The notes: generated from the letters alone by a model not told the origin. Numbered from the stretch's first letter, positions 24,409 to 34,022 are shown. The stretch: 64,000 bases of DNA from Palsa-965 sp044448685 (GCA_044448685.1 JBIOHC010000008.1:1-64000); one strand, 5' to 3'. A program made the numbers and translations.

Positions 24409-24969
24409 ATGATCCGTTTCCTGATGTATAGCATACTCTTCCTGATTGCAGCATTGCTCTGCTCCTCCTGTCAGAATGATATTGCAGTTGTGAACAGTCT
24501 GGGCAACTTCCGTGCTGAAATACCCCTGCGCACAACCAAAGATGCCATGATGATTTACAGCGACAGCGGTCTGGCCAAAGCCAAGCTCAACGCTCCGGCC
24601 ATGGATCAGTATGAAGGACTCAACCCCCGCCTGGTCATGCCCAAAGGCATTGATCTTAGATTTTATAATGACAGTCTCCGGGAGACTACCACACTCACTG
24701 CCGACTCTGCCATAAAGGAAGATAAGGACAATGTCATGAAAGCATTCCGGCATGTGTTTGTCGTGAATAAAAAAGGGGAGAAATTAAGGACTGAGAAACT
24801 TATCTGGGATGAGAAAAAAAGAATAATTTACACTGATGTGGATGTAACAATAACGACCGCCGACGGAGATGTTTTGTGGGGAAAGGGGCTTGAATCAAAT
24901 GAAGATTTCAGTCACTGGAAAATCAAGAACCTTATTGGGAGCAAATCTGTAGATGGGGATGATAAATAA
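24409..24969 (+). CDS. lptC: LPS-export periplasmic protein LptC
   Basis: 186 residues. The N-terminal lipoprotein signal (MIRFLMYSILFLIAALLCSSC) replaces the transmembrane anchor of the enterobacterial protein, a common variant in this phylum. The body contains the LptC/OstA-like beta-jellyroll signatures: PLRTTKDAMMIYSDSGLAKAKLNAPAM, then DLRFYNDS, LTADSAIKED, KLRTEKLIWDEKKRIIYTDVDVTI and ITTADGDVLWGKGLESNEDFSHW. LptC bridges LptB2FG and LptA in lipopolysaccharide transport from the inner membrane. It starts 25 bases after the outer-membrane protein gene and is followed by a small membrane gene. Confidence 0.85.
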   Translation: MIRFLMYSILFLIAALLCSSCQNDIAVVNSLGNFRAEIPLRTTKDAMMIYSDSGLAKAKLNAPAMDQYEGLNPRLVMPKGIDLRFYNDSLRETTTLTADSAIKEDKDNVMKAFRHVFVVNKKGEKLRTEKLIWDEKKRIIYTDVDVTITTADGDVLWGKGLESNEDFSHWKIKNLIGSKSVDGDDK

Positions 24970-24987
24970 CTCAATTAATTCTGACCG

Positions 24988-25227
24988 ATGAACCCAAACA
25001 AACTTTTTCGTTTCAGTGAATTAATGTGGATGGTGATATTCATAGCCTGCATACTCACGGATCTGTTTATCCTGATCATTCAAAGGGATATGAGCAAGGC
25101 TCTTTTCTTCTGCGGCCTTTGCGCCATGTCAGGTATAATGTATTTTGTCAGAAGAAGGATGCGTATCCGGGCCGAAAAGGTAATGGGTGTGGAGTCTGAC
25201 CCTCAAAAAAGCAAAAAGAAAAGATAG
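24988..25227 (+). CDS. small inner-membrane protein, two helices
   Basis: 79 residues with two hydrophobic segments (LMWMVIFIACILTDLFILII, about 13-32; ALFFCGLCAMSGIMYFV, about 39-55) and a long Arg/Lys-rich C-terminus (RRRMRIRAEKVM...KSKKKR) that should remain cytoplasmic. It is packed between lptC (18-base gap) and the CorC-like gene (start directly at the next base). Small membrane proteins in this slot occur in related gene clusters, but I do not know a function. Confidence 0.65.
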   Translation: MNPNKLFRFSELMWMVIFIACILTDLFILIIQRDMSKALFFCGLCAMSGIMYFVRRRMRIRAEKVMGVESDPQKSKKKR

Positions 25228-26466
25228 ATGCTTTTTCTATGTATTTTCTCCTTTCTGGCCATATTGCTGCATACAGGCATGCGTTCTGTTTTCGGCCATA
25301 CATTGAGGCTCAGACTGGAATTGGAGAGTCACCATCTTACCATGCATGGGCGTGCGGCAAGGCTTTTTCTGAAACATACCGTACAGGTGTCACTGGCCCT
25401 TAAAACAGCGCGTAACTTTTTTATCCTCTCCTGGGTACTCAGTCTTTTCCTGATAGTAAAAAATGCCGGAATGATGCCTGCCGAAGGAAGGCTGGCAATT
25501 CCCCTGTTCACAGTCCTCTGTGCCCTGCTCCTGTTTCTGGCTGCAGATATCCTTGCTTATAATCTGAGCCGTATACAACCTTATGCCCTGCTCCGGGTGC
25601 TGGCTCCTCTTTTTCTGTTTTCATATGCACTTATCTGGCCGGTAAGCATGTTCCTTTACAGAATAAGGCAAAATCTTTTCAGGCATTCCGGGCCTGATAC
25701 CAGGCCGCATGAGGCAAATGAAAGCCGCTCGGAAGATTTTGAAGAACTGGTAAGCAGTCTCCAGGAGGTAAATGCTATCAAAGAAACCGAACCGGAAGTA
25801 AAAATATTACAGAATGCATTGGAATTCAGAGATGTGAAAGCAGGCTCCTGTATGATTCCTCGCTCCGAGGTTGTAGCCGTTGAGATTAATTCACCGGTAG
25901 AAGCCCTCATCCGGAAATTTACCGAAACCCGACTTACCCGTATTCTGATTTACAGGGAAAGCATTGAAAATATTATTGGCTATGTACATTCATTCGAAAT
26001 GTTCCGAAAGCCGGTTTCCATCATTTCGGTAATCCGCCCGGTGGTGGTGGTACCTGAGACTATTCCGGTGAAAGACCTGCTGACCCTGTTTATCCGTCAG
26101 AGAAGGAATATGGCGTTGGTGGTGGATGAATATGGGGGAACTTCAGGGGTGCTGACCATTGAAGATGTGATTGAAGAACTTTTCGGGGAAATTGATGATG
26201 AGCATGACCAGGATCACCTGCTTGAAAAGCAACTCAATGAAAAAGAGTATTTATTCTCCGCACGCCTGGAAATCAGCTATCTGAATGAAAAATACGGGTT
26301 CCACCTGCCTGAATCCAGAGATTATACCAGCCTGGGAGGCCTTATGTTCCATCTCGGGGAAGGCGTCCCCCGCCAGAAACAAAAGCTTTTTTACAATAAT
26401 ATACGTCTGGAGGCTTTTGAGGTCAGTAATAACAGGGTGGAAACAGTGAAATTGATCCTAAAGTAG
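25228..26466 (+). CDS. CorC/hemolysin C-type CNNM membrane protein
   Basis: 412 residues. The N-terminal about 150 residues form a DUF21-type membrane domain with about four helices (LFLCIFSFLAILLHTG; FFILSWVLSLFLIV; LFTVLCALLLFLAADIL; APLFLFSYALIWPVSMFLY). A cytoplasmic CBS pair follows (from about 210: MIPRSEVVAVEINSPVEALIRKF, then GYVHSFEMF, ALVVDEYGGTSGVLTIEDVIEELFGEI). The last about 80 residues are a CorC/HlyC transporter-associated domain. Proteins of this kind are implicated in Mg2+/Co2+ efflux or ion homeostasis; GldE of gliding bacteroidetes is a relative, but its identity is not shown here. Confidence 0.85.
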   Translation: MLFLCIFSFLAILLHTGMRSVFGHTLRLRLELESHHLTMHGRAARLFLKHTVQVSLALKTARNFFILSWVLSLFLIVKNAGMMPAEGRLAIPLFTVLCALLLFLAADILAYNLSRIQPYALLRVLAPLFLFSYALIWPVSMFLYRIRQNLFRHSGPDTRPHEANESRSEDFEELVSSLQEVNAIKETEPEVKILQNALEFRDVKAGSCMIPRSEVVAVEINSPVEALIRKFTETRLTRILIYRESIENIIGYVHSFEMFRKPVSIISVIRPVVVVPETIPVKDLLTLFIRQRRNMALVVDEYGGTSGVLTIEDVIEELFGEIDDEHDQDHLLEKQLNEKEYLFSARLEISYLNEKYGFHLPESRDYTSLGGLMFHLGEGVPRQKQKLFYNNIRLEAFEVSNNRVETVKLILK

Positions 26467-26469
26467 GGT

Positions 26470-26500
26470 TTTTTAGTTTCCCTGAAGATGTGTATATTCG
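26470..26500 (+). promoter_or_regulatory. candidate Bacteroidota-type promoter for ppiD-like gene
   Basis: TTTT (26470-26473) and TATATTCG (26493-26500) are 19 bases apart, close to the TTTG / TAnnTTTG consensus (one mismatch in each element). It lies 24-54 bases before the start of the PpiD-like gene. Confidence 0.35.
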
Positions 26501-26523
26501 TCCCCCAAATAACAATTTAGAAT

Positions 26524-28719
26524 ATGTCAGTATTAAGCAGAATCCGTAGCAGAGCAGGTTTATTGGTAGCTGTAATCGGTATAGCCTTGTTCGCCTTTAT
26601 CCTTGGTGATATTTTCACTTCCGGACGTTCTATATTTTCAAGCCGTGAAACCAATGTCGGTATCATTGCCGGTGAGGAAATAACCATCCTTGATTTTCAG
26701 ACCAAACTGGAGGAACAGATTAAACAGATAAAGGATAATAATCCCAATTCCCAGATTGATGATGCCACCCGGGATCAGGTAGTACAACAGATCTGGAATC
26801 AGATGGTGACAGAAAAAATATTCAACAGGGAATTTGACAAAGCCGGAATTTCTGTTCCGACAGATGAACTGACCGATCGTATGTTTGGAAAAGATCCGGA
26901 TCCTGTGTTGAATCAGTATTTTCAGGATCCTCAGACAAAGCGGGTGAGAAAAGATTTCGCCATGCAGGATGGTAGCGGGAGACTGGATACACGCCTTGTT
27001 AAAAAATATGTAGCCGGCCTTACCGAGAAGGATGAAAAATACTGGATACAAATGGAGAAATATATCCGTGACAACCGGCGCCAGGTCAAATATATGAATA
27101 TGATCAAGAAGGGGCTGTATGTAACGACTGCCCAGGCCCGTCAGGATTCTGCCGACGCAGCCCTTGTTTACAATATCCGGTATATTGCCAAAAAATACAA
27201 TACCGCTTCTGACAGCGCTATCAAGGTTACAGACGAAGACCTTCTGACCTGGTATAATGCACACCAGTATAAGTATAAAGTAAAGGAAGCCACACGTAAT
27301 ATTGAGTTCCTTAGTTTTGACATCAAACCATCGGCAAAAGATATTTCTGAGCTGAAGACTGAGCTGAGCGCTCTTGTCCCTGAGTTCAAGGTTAAAACCG
27401 GTAAGGATGACAGTTCTTTTGTTCAGGCTGAATCGGATGCCCGCCGTTACAATGTACAGTATATAAAGAGAGGGGTACTGAAACCGGATGTGGATACTGT
27501 TATCAGCAAAGGTATTGCAGGTACTGTTGTAGGCCCTGTTGAAGAGAATGGGAAAATGATCCTTTACAAAGTACTCGGTAACGAGGTTGCTTCCGACTCG
27601 GCCAAGGTAAGACACCTGCTGGTTGCTTATAAAGGACCTGCCAGCCGTGATTCAACGATTACCAGAACCAAGGAGCAGGCCCACCACAGAGCTGACAGTT
27701 TGTTTAACCTTGTTAAAACAAAGAAAAAGAAACTCGAAGAGCTCATTGATCAGTTTTCCGATGATGGAGGCAAAAAAGCTCCTTCAGGCGACGGGCATGA
27801 GGGTGTGTACGGATACTTCACCCAGGAAGCCGGAATGGTGCCAGAGTTTAAGAAAGCAGGTCTGGAAGGTAAAAAAGGAGATATCACAGTTGTTGAGACC
27901 ATTTTCGGTTACCATATCATAGAAGTGCTTGACAATACCAAAAAGCTTGAAAAGACACTGATCGTAACAATAGAACGCCAGATCAACGCTTCCAAAACAA
28001 CCGTTGATTCCGTGTATCTGAAAGCAAACACTTTTGCCGGTAAGAATGTAACCACTGAATTGTTCGAGAAAGCAGCTGCCAATGAGCATCTCCAGCCAAA
28101 TGTGGCTCAGGAAATTCATGCCACTGATCATACCATCAACGGACTGGAGTCTCCAAAAGAACTGATACACTGGGTCTTTGCCGATGAGCGTAAAAAGAAT
28201 GAAGTATCACAGCCTTACCAGCTTGGAGAACGTTTTGTAATCGCAACCCTGACTTCTATAAAGGAAAAAGGAATTGCTCCTCTGGTAGAAGTTAAAGACA
28301 AGGTAACGATGGAAGTCAAGAAACAGAAGAAGGCGGAGAAGTTCATGGATGACATGGCCAGGGCAAGTGCCGGTGTGACTAAGATCGATGATCTGGCTGC
28401 CAAACTGCGGGAACCTGCACAGACTGCTGAGAATATCAATTTTTCAAATTCCTTTATCCCCGGCATAGGTCAGGAGCAGGGTCTTATCGGTTCTGTAGTC
28501 TGCCGTAAAGCGGATTCAGGTATCAGTAAACCTGTTCAGGGGAATAATGCGGTATACGTGTTTTCCCTTGAAAAAGTGGGACCTGTAGGGATGACTCCGG
28601 ATTCAAAAACAATGAAGAAATCTAAGCTGCAGATGCTGCAGAGCTCGGTTGAGCAGGAAGTACAGGAAATCCTGAAAGAGAATGCTAAAATAAAAGATAA
28701 CAGAGCCAAGTTCTTTTAA
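26524..28719 (+). CDS. PpiD/SurA-type periplasmic peptidyl-prolyl isomerase
   Basis: 731 residues. A single N-terminal membrane anchor (GLLVAVIGIALFAFILGDIFTSG, about residues 11-33) is followed by a SurA-N-like helical region (about 40-230), a parvulin domain (about 355-480: VRHLLVAYKGP ... DQFSDDGGKKAPSGDGHEGVYGYFTQEAGMVPEFKKAGLEG ... ETIFGYHIIEVL) and a long C-terminal helical chaperone arm with a second PPIase-like segment. It should help fold outer-membrane or secreted proteins in the periplasm, consistent with the envelope cluster upstream. Its own promoter seems to lie in the 57-base gap. A bidirectional hairpin follows. Confidence 0.87.
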   Translation: MSVLSRIRSRAGLLVAVIGIALFAFILGDIFTSGRSIFSSRETNVGIIAGEEITILDFQTKLEEQIKQIKDNNPNSQIDDATRDQVVQQIWNQMVTEKIFNREFDKAGISVPTDELTDRMFGKDPDPVLNQYFQDPQTKRVRKDFAMQDGSGRLDTRLVKKYVAGLTEKDEKYWIQMEKYIRDNRRQVKYMNMIKKGLYVTTAQARQDSADAALVYNIRYIAKKYNTASDSAIKVTDEDLLTWYNAHQYKYKVKEATRNIEFLSFDIKPSAKDISELKTELSALVPEFKVKTGKDDSSFVQAESDARRYNVQYIKRGVLKPDVDTVISKGIAGTVVGPVEENGKMILYKVLGNEVASDSAKVRHLLVAYKGPASRDSTITRTKEQAHHRADSLFNLVKTKKKKLEELIDQFSDDGGKKAPSGDGHEGVYGYFTQEAGMVPEFKKAGLEGKKGDITVVETIFGYHIIEVLDNTKKLEKTLIVTIERQINASKTTVDSVYLKANTFAGKNVTTELFEKAAANEHLQPNVAQEIHATDHTINGLESPKELIHWVFADERKKNEVSQPYQLGERFVIATLTSIKEKGIAPLVEVKDKVTMEVKKQKKAEKFMDDMARASAGVTKIDDLAAKLREPAQTAENINFSNSFIPGIGQEQGLIGSVVCRKADSGISKPVQGNNAVYVFSLEKVGPVGMTPDSKTMKKSKLQMLQSSVEQEVQEILKENAKIKDNRAKFF

Positions 28720-28742
28720 ACAAAGGCTTTGACTTTACAGGC

Positions 28743-28785
28743 TTGTCCTGGTAGTTGTTGGGTTAGCCGGCAATTACCAGGACAA
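28743..28785. terminator. bidirectional terminator hairpin between ppiD and the oxidoreductase
   Basis: TTGTCCTGGTA (28743-28753) and TACCAGGACAA (28775-28785) form a perfect 11-bp stem with a 21-base loop that itself can partly pair, followed by a T-rich tract. The neighbouring genes converge here. Confidence 0.8.
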
Positions 28786-28796
28786 TTTATTTGAGC

Positions 28797-30218
28797 CTAG
28801 GCCTTGCGTTCCAGTCCTGTCTTGGTGATGACAGATTCTTCCTGATAGCTGTCGTAATCCGTATTGATATCCCAGAGATTATGCTTTGTGCCTTTCAGGA
28901 TATTCTCTGCTGCCAGCAGACCCATCAGAATGGAATGATCCTGGTTATTGTATTTAAAGGCTCCGTAACGGCCAATAACAGACAGATTCTGAATACCACT
29001 CAGGAAATTCTCAACTGGCTTCAGGTTGTCCTTGTATCCGCTGTCATAAACCGGATAGCAGCGTGGTATACGGTATACATGACCTGCTGATATTTTGTTC
29101 TTAGGCACAAGCCCTGTTGATTCAAGCTCTTTTGTGGCCAGTTCTATAAGAAGGTTTTCTGCCCTTGTCCATATCTCATCCTGATCATAACACCAGTATT
29201 CCAGGGCCATAATCGTACTTTCCTCTTTCCCGTATAATTCCGGAACCCAGTTTCTGAAATTGGTAATTCGTCCGCTGAGCATATCACTGCTGTGAACATA
29301 GATCCAGTTGTCGGGGAAGAGATTTTTGGCTTCCACTTTCAGATATACAATGATCGTATTTCTGAATTTGAGTTTTTTGTTTTTTTCAAGAATTTCAGCA
29401 GGCACGTCAGGCAAACGACTTACAAGCAATGTCATTGGCATGGAGGAAATGATATGGTCGTATTCCCTCACTTCTCCTGTTGTAGTCTGAATGGCTTTAA
29501 CCCGCCCATTTTCAGTAATCACCCGCTCTACGGGAGTATTCAGAAATACCTGACCGCCTTGTTTACGGACAAAGGCTTCCATACGCTCATAAATCATTCC
29601 GGTGCCTCCGACAGGGTAAGCAAACTGGTCGACCAGGGTTTTGTGTTTATTGCCCTTTCCGCCCAATACCCCGTTTTTTACAGCCTCCCAGAGGGATAAT
29701 TTTTTGATACGTTGTGCTGCAAAATCCGCATCCAGCTCTTTACAGCTTATACCCCACAGTTTTTCACTGTAGGTTTTAAAAAATATCTGATAAAGCCTTT
29801 TTCCGAAACGGCTGGTAACCCATGTTTCGAAAGAATTGTCCTGTTTGGTGGGGACAATTTTTTCAGCAAAAAAGCTCATCATACAACGGGATGCTTCGAA
29901 CAAACCGAGATTCTTCAGCGCATCAAAAGGCTTGAGGGGGTAATGGAAAAAGGTGTTTTTGTAATAGATACGTGTCAGGCGGTCAACCATTTCATAATCC
30001 TGGCCGGCCACTTCAAGCCAGGCTTCATTCACTCTTCTGTCGCTGCTGAAAAAACGGTGAGGACCGATATCCACTGTCTGGTTCCACAAAGGAATGGACT
30101 TGGCTAACCCTCCGACACTGCTTCCGGCTTCATAAACATCAACTCCGGGAATCTGCTTTGCCAGTTCATACGCTGCAGTCATTCCTGCCGGTCCTGCTCC
30201 TATTACTGCTACTTTCAT
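28797..30218 (-). CDS. NAD(P)/FAD-dependent oxidoreductase, UDP-galactopyranose-mutase-like
   Basis: 473 residues. The Rossmann FAD-binding start is clear (MKVAVIGAGPAGMTAAYELAK, then DVYEAGSSVGGLAKS). Later motifs include VDIGPHRFFSSD, GGTGMIYERMEAFVRKQGG and a C-terminal IGRYGAFKYNNQDHSILMGLLAAENIL. The latter resembles the NQDHS/AALxAE tail of glf-like and protoporphyrinogen-oxidase-like enzymes. It may act on nucleotide sugars or polyprenyl/isoprenoid substrates; the substrate cannot be read from sequence. No biosynthetic neighbour gives context: rodA lies upstream, separated by a repeat-rich gap. Confidence 0.8.
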   Translation of the reverse strand: MKVAVIGAGPAGMTAAYELAKQIPGVDVYEAGSSVGGLAKSIPLWNQTVDIGPHRFFSSDRRVNEAWLEVAGQDYEMVDRLTRIYYKNTFFHYPLKPFDALKNLGLFEASRCMMSFFAEKIVPTKQDNSFETWVTSRFGKRLYQIFFKTYSEKLWGISCKELDADFAAQRIKKLSLWEAVKNGVLGGKGNKHKTLVDQFAYPVGGTGMIYERMEAFVRKQGGQVFLNTPVERVITENGRVKAIQTTTGEVREYDHIISSMPMTLLVSRLPDVPAEILEKNKKLKFRNTIIVYLKVEAKNLFPDNWIYVHSSDMLSGRITNFRNWVPELYGKEESTIMALEYWCYDQDEIWTRAENLLIELATKELESTGLVPKNKISAGHVYRIPRCYPVYDSGYKDNLKPVENFLSGIQNLSVIGRYGAFKYNNQDHSILMGLLAAENILKGTKHNLWDINTDYDSYQEESVITKTGLERKA

Positions 30219-30220
30219 GA

Positions 30221-30330
30221 GGATTTATGATTTATGATTTAAGATTTATGATTTATGAAGTGGTGGATGCGATCCAATGATTTAACGCTTTTTTCCAAAT
30301 CTTAAATCTTAAATCATAAATCTTAAATTT
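30221..30330. repeat. heptamer-repeat inverted pair forming a long hairpin
   Basis: Left arm 30221-30258 consists of repeated GATTTAT/GATTTAA words; right arm 30297-30330 consists of the complementary AAATCTT/AAATCAT words. The arms match imperfectly over about 30 bases and enclose a short loop. It lies between rodA and the oxidoreductase, both minus strand. Similar AT heptamer repeats occur in many genomes as intergenic elements of unknown role. Confidence 0.6.
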
Positions 30331-30397
30331 TTTGCTGTTATGCATTGATGGTTAACTTAAAAGAGGGTCTAAAGTACAAAAAAAGAGCAAAATCCAA

Positions 30398-31663
30398 TCA
30401 ACGCAAGATAAGCAGGCGCTGGGAGTCCAGTTTGATAAAAATGAAGAGCAGTACCGTAAAGCCCCAGAGGGAAGATCCTCCGTAACTGAAGAAGGGGAGA
30501 GGGATGCCAATAACCGGTATGAGGCGTATGGTCATACCTATATTAACAAGTACATGGAAGAAAAGTATGGAAGCCACTCCATATCCATAAATACGGCTGA
30601 AAGCTGATCGCTGTCTTTCTGAAAGGAGAATGATCCGGATAATGAGAAAGGCAAACAGAAAGACAATAAAGGTGCTTCCCAGAAAACCCCATTCTTCTCC
30701 AACTGTACAAAAGATAAAATCCGTTTCCTGGGCAGGAACAAACTCATATTTCGTTTGAGTACCCTGGAGAAATCCTTTTCCGGCAAAGCCGCCCGAACCG
30801 ATAGCAATAATGCTTTCATTCTCATTCCAGGCTTTGTCTTTTTTGTCTGTTTCAATTCCAAGGAATACATTGATTCTTTTTTTCTGGTGATTCGGAAAAT
30901 GTTCAAAAGCCGGTTTAGCTGTCATGATGATGCCGGCACATACAAGGTAGGCTGTGCAGATGAAAATAATTGTTCTCAGTTTTTTGCGCGTAAAAATGAA
31001 TACCAGCAAGGCCAGTACCCCGCATACTATAAGCAGGGTGGATGCCGTATAAACAAGTGAGCTGAAGAAAAGGACTGCAAGAGCCAGACAGAGCAGGAGC
31101 AGGTATCCGGGAAGCCCTTCCCGGAACAGTACCAGAATAAGAACAAGCAGTACAATGGCGCATCCTGTTTCTTTTTCAAAAATAATCAGGAGGGTTGGGA
31201 GCAGGATAATGCCAAAAGCAGTAAGCCTCGTTTTCATATCCGACATCTTGATATTGATATCGCTTAAATATTTGGCCAGCGCCAGACAGGTGGCAAATTT
31301 TCCGAACTCAGCAGGTTGTATGCCGAAATCACCGAAACGAAACCAGGATTTGGAACCTGCAACTTCTTTACCGAGAAACCTGACAGCAAGCAATGTAACC
31401 ATACTGATGCCGTATATAACCCAGGAAAAAGTAGGATGAAACTCAGCATCGATGATTAACAGAAGAAAAGCGATGATGATGGCTCCGCCAATCCAGAGCA
31501 GCTGTTTGCCATATTTCTGACCCATATCCAGAATTGCCGGATGATCCTCATCGTAAACGGCAGAATATACATTGCACCATCCGAGTACGAGCATGACAAG
31601 CCAGATCATAACGGTGATCCAGTCTATATTGCTGAAAATGCTTGTGCTTTCTGCCCTTCTCAC
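30398..31663 (-). CDS. rodA: RodA peptidoglycan glycosyltransferase
   Basis: 421 residues, an FtsW/RodA/SpoVE-family polytopic membrane protein with about ten hydrophobic segments. Family motifs are present: GSKSWFRFGDFGIQPAEFGK (the conserved loop after the second to third helices), VLILVLFREGLP, and the C-terminal IGMTIRLIPVIGIPLPFFSYGGSSLWG. RodA polymerises lipid II during cell elongation together with PBP2. Its ATG overlaps the stop codon of the PBP2 gene by one base at 31663, so translation is coupled. It is the last gene of the purH-mre cluster on the minus strand. Confidence 0.93.
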   Translation of the reverse strand: MRRAESTSIFSNIDWITVMIWLVMLVLGWCNVYSAVYDEDHPAILDMGQKYGKQLLWIGGAIIIAFLLLIIDAEFHPTFSWVIYGISMVTLLAVRFLGKEVAGSKSWFRFGDFGIQPAEFGKFATCLALAKYLSDINIKMSDMKTRLTAFGIILLPTLLIIFEKETGCAIVLLVLILVLFREGLPGYLLLLCLALAVLFFSSLVYTASTLLIVCGVLALLVFIFTRKKLRTIIFICTAYLVCAGIIMTAKPAFEHFPNHQKKRINVFLGIETDKKDKAWNENESIIAIGSGGFAGKGFLQGTQTKYEFVPAQETDFIFCTVGEEWGFLGSTFIVFLFAFLIIRIILLSERQRSAFSRIYGYGVASILFFHVLVNIGMTIRLIPVIGIPLPFFSYGGSSLWGFTVLLFIFIKLDSQRLLILR

Positions 31664-33504
31664 TAGTGTTCTTTATGAGGATGATAGACTTTATGAATCA
31701 GATCGGCTTCCAGCATTTTTTTCTCCAAAGCAGGCCTGGTTATTTTCCGTGTCAGGTATTTCTCGATCAGCAGGCTGGCAATAGGGCAGGCCCACTCTGC
31801 ACCATAGCCGGCATTTTCGACAAGCACAGCAATCGCAATACGGGGATGATCCTTGGGTGCGAAAGCCACAAATACGCTGTGGTTATCACCATGCGGGTTC
31901 TGTGCTGTACCGGTCTTTCCGCAAATATGAGTCGTATCATCATACCGCGCAATGCGCCCTGTTCCTGCTGCAACAACCTGCTCCATACCGTCAACCATAA
32001 TATCAAAATACTGTTTTTCCACTTTCGTATAATTCTTTTCCTTGAAAGTCTTGGGTACTAATTTTTTTTCACCAATTGATTTCATGATATGTGGTACAAA
32101 GTAATACCCTCTGTTGGCCATGATGCACATGATGTTGGCCATCTGCAATGGAGTAATACCCAGCTCACCCTGCCCGATCGCAAGGGAAACGATGGTGGAT
32201 GATTTCCAGGAGCCTTTGCCGAAATATTTGTCATAGAATTCCGGTGTGGGAACCATTCCTCTGAGCTCATGAGGCAGGTCTGTATTGATTTTACGTCCTA
32301 CCCCGAAGGACAGCACATAATCTCTCCATACCCTGTAGCCTTCTTCCGTCGTATTGAATTTTCGCTGGTCGATTATACTCCGGAATGTGTAGGAGAAATA
32401 GGAGTTGCACGACTGGGCTACGGCTTGCTGCAGGTCCAGCGGAGAAGCGTGGGCATGACATCCGGGTTTACCGCCCATGACCGGATAACCTCTGGCACAG
32501 GGATACCGTGTTTCAGGGAAGAGCACTTTTTCCTGCTGAGCCACCAGTCCATTGATAAGCTTGAAGGTGGATCCGGGAGGGTAGTACGACATGAGTGCCC
32601 TGTTAAAGAGGGGATTTCCGGCCGTATCACGCAGGAGGGCCGCAAAGTTGGAGGAACGTTCCCGCCCGACGAGGAGGTTGGGGTCGTAACCCGGACTGGA
32701 AATAGCACAGAGAATTTCTCCCGTTTCGGGGTCAATGGCAACGATTCCGCCTTTTTTCATGGTCATAAGTTTCTCCCCGTACAGCTGTACTTCCGCATCA
32801 AGTGATGAAGTCAGGAACTCACCCGGAACGGCAGCGGTATCATACTTTCCGTTCTGAAAACTTCCTTTCGTCACATTGCGTACATCAACCATGGTAATAC
32901 GGGTTCCTTTCTTTCCACGGAGATATTCCTCATAGGTTTTTTCAACTCCGCTTATTCCTATATAATCACCGTCATGGTAGTAAGGATTTTTCTCCGTCAC
33001 TTCCTTGTCCACCTCACCGATGTACCCGAGCAGGTGAGCAGCAATACCATCGGGATATTTCCGGATGGTACGGGTTTGCACAAAGAACCCTTTGAATTTG
33101 TAAATTTTTTCCTGCAGGGCCGCATAGGTTTCGGCTGTCATCTGCTTTTCGAAAATACTTGGTTTGATACGTGAATTACCGATGGCATTTGTCATTTTCC
33201 GTACATAGGACTCCCGGGTGATGCCGAGGAGTTTGCAGAAAAGGGCGGTATCAATATTTTTGGCCTGTTTCGGGATAACCATCAGATCATACGCTATCTG
33301 ATTTATGACAAGCAGCTTTCCGTTACGGTCATAAATAAATCCACGGGGGGGGTAGTCGGTTACATAACGCAAGGCCTGGTTTCGCGCATCTAGCTTGTAC
33401 CGGTCATCGACTACCTGTACATAAAAAAGCCGGCAGGTATAAACAATGGCAACGAGGAGCATGAGCCCGATAAAGATGAATTTGCGTTCGTTGAAAGGAT
33501 TCAT
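31663..33504 (-). CDS. mrdA: penicillin-binding protein 2 (elongation transpeptidase)
   Basis: 613 residues. An N-terminal membrane anchor (FIFIGLMLLVAIVYTCRLFYVQV, about 9-31) precedes the PBP dimer/pedestal domain (YPPRGFIYDRNGKLL...), then the transpeptidase domain from about 240. The three active-site motifs are visible: SxxK in PPGSTFKL (about 311-314), SxN in QSCNSYF, and KTG in CGKTGTAQNPHGDNHS near the end. It crosslinks peptidoglycan in the elongasome with RodA. It overlaps mreD by 4 bases (33501-33504) and rodA by 1 base. Confidence 0.94.
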   Translation of the reverse strand: MNPFNERKFIFIGLMLLVAIVYTCRLFYVQVVDDRYKLDARNQALRYVTDYPPRGFIYDRNGKLLVINQIAYDLMVIPKQAKNIDTALFCKLLGITRESYVRKMTNAIGNSRIKPSIFEKQMTAETYAALQEKIYKFKGFFVQTRTIRKYPDGIAAHLLGYIGEVDKEVTEKNPYYHDGDYIGISGVEKTYEEYLRGKKGTRITMVDVRNVTKGSFQNGKYDTAAVPGEFLTSSLDAEVQLYGEKLMTMKKGGIVAIDPETGEILCAISSPGYDPNLLVGRERSSNFAALLRDTAGNPLFNRALMSYYPPGSTFKLINGLVAQQEKVLFPETRYPCARGYPVMGGKPGCHAHASPLDLQQAVAQSCNSYFSYTFRSIIDQRKFNTTEEGYRVWRDYVLSFGVGRKINTDLPHELRGMVPTPEFYDKYFGKGSWKSSTIVSLAIGQGELGITPLQMANIMCIMANRGYYFVPHIMKSIGEKKLVPKTFKEKNYTKVEKQYFDIMVDGMEQVVAAGTGRIARYDDTTHICGKTGTAQNPHGDNHSVFVAFAPKDHPRIAIAVLVENAGYGAEWACPIASLLIEKYLTRKITRPALEKKMLEADLIHKVYHPHKEH

Positions 33505-34022
33505 GTACGCTCTTCTTTGGGCCTGTTAAAAAGAAACTGGCTGATAAACAGCAAGGCCAGCGTAGCTAAAGTACTCATCAGTACAGTGAGGAGGGTATGA
33601 AAGAATTCGCTCATACGGGCTACTTCTACATAAAACAGGAAAATATGGTGAATAAGGGCAAGTATGCCTGCATAGGAAATGAACCAGGGCCAGCCCATGG
33701 AATAGACGCCTGGCTGGACGGTCGATTCATAGCCTTCGCGGGGAGCGAGCAGACGCAGGATATAATGCCTTGCAAAAGCCATGAAGGTGCAGGCTCCTGC
33801 ATTGATGCCTCCTGTATTGTAAAACATATCCACAAAAAGCCCTGTTACAAAACCAAGGAGAAGAACCAGCCAGGGTTGTGTGTCAAAAGGCAGGAGGAGG
33901 ATAAAGAGTATATAAGGAAAAGCATTGATATAGGTTCCAAGATCAATATTCTTAATGATCAGTCCCTGCACCAGGATCAGCAGGAAGAAACGCAGCACAT
34001 GTTTGAAAATATCATTTATCAT
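33501..34022 (-). CDS. mreD: rod shape-determining protein MreD
   Basis: 173 residues with about five hydrophobic segments (VLRFFLLILVQGLIIKNIDLG; AFPYILFILLLPF; PWLVLLLGFVTGLFVDMFYNTGGINAGACTFMAFAR; FISYAGILALIHHIFLFYVEV; LLTVLMSTLATLALLFISQFLFN). The GLFVDMF...GxxA signature is that of MreD. It links the MreC/MreB scaffold to the membrane elongasome. It overlaps mreC by 11 bases and mrdA by 4 bases, so the whole group is translationally coupled. Confidence 0.9.
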   Translation of the reverse strand: MINDIFKHVLRFFLLILVQGLIIKNIDLGTYINAFPYILFILLLPFDTQPWLVLLLGFVTGLFVDMFYNTGGINAGACTFMAFARHYILRLLAPREGYESTVQPGVYSMGWPWFISYAGILALIHHIFLFYVEVARMSEFFHTLLTVLMSTLATLALLFISQFLFNRPKEERT

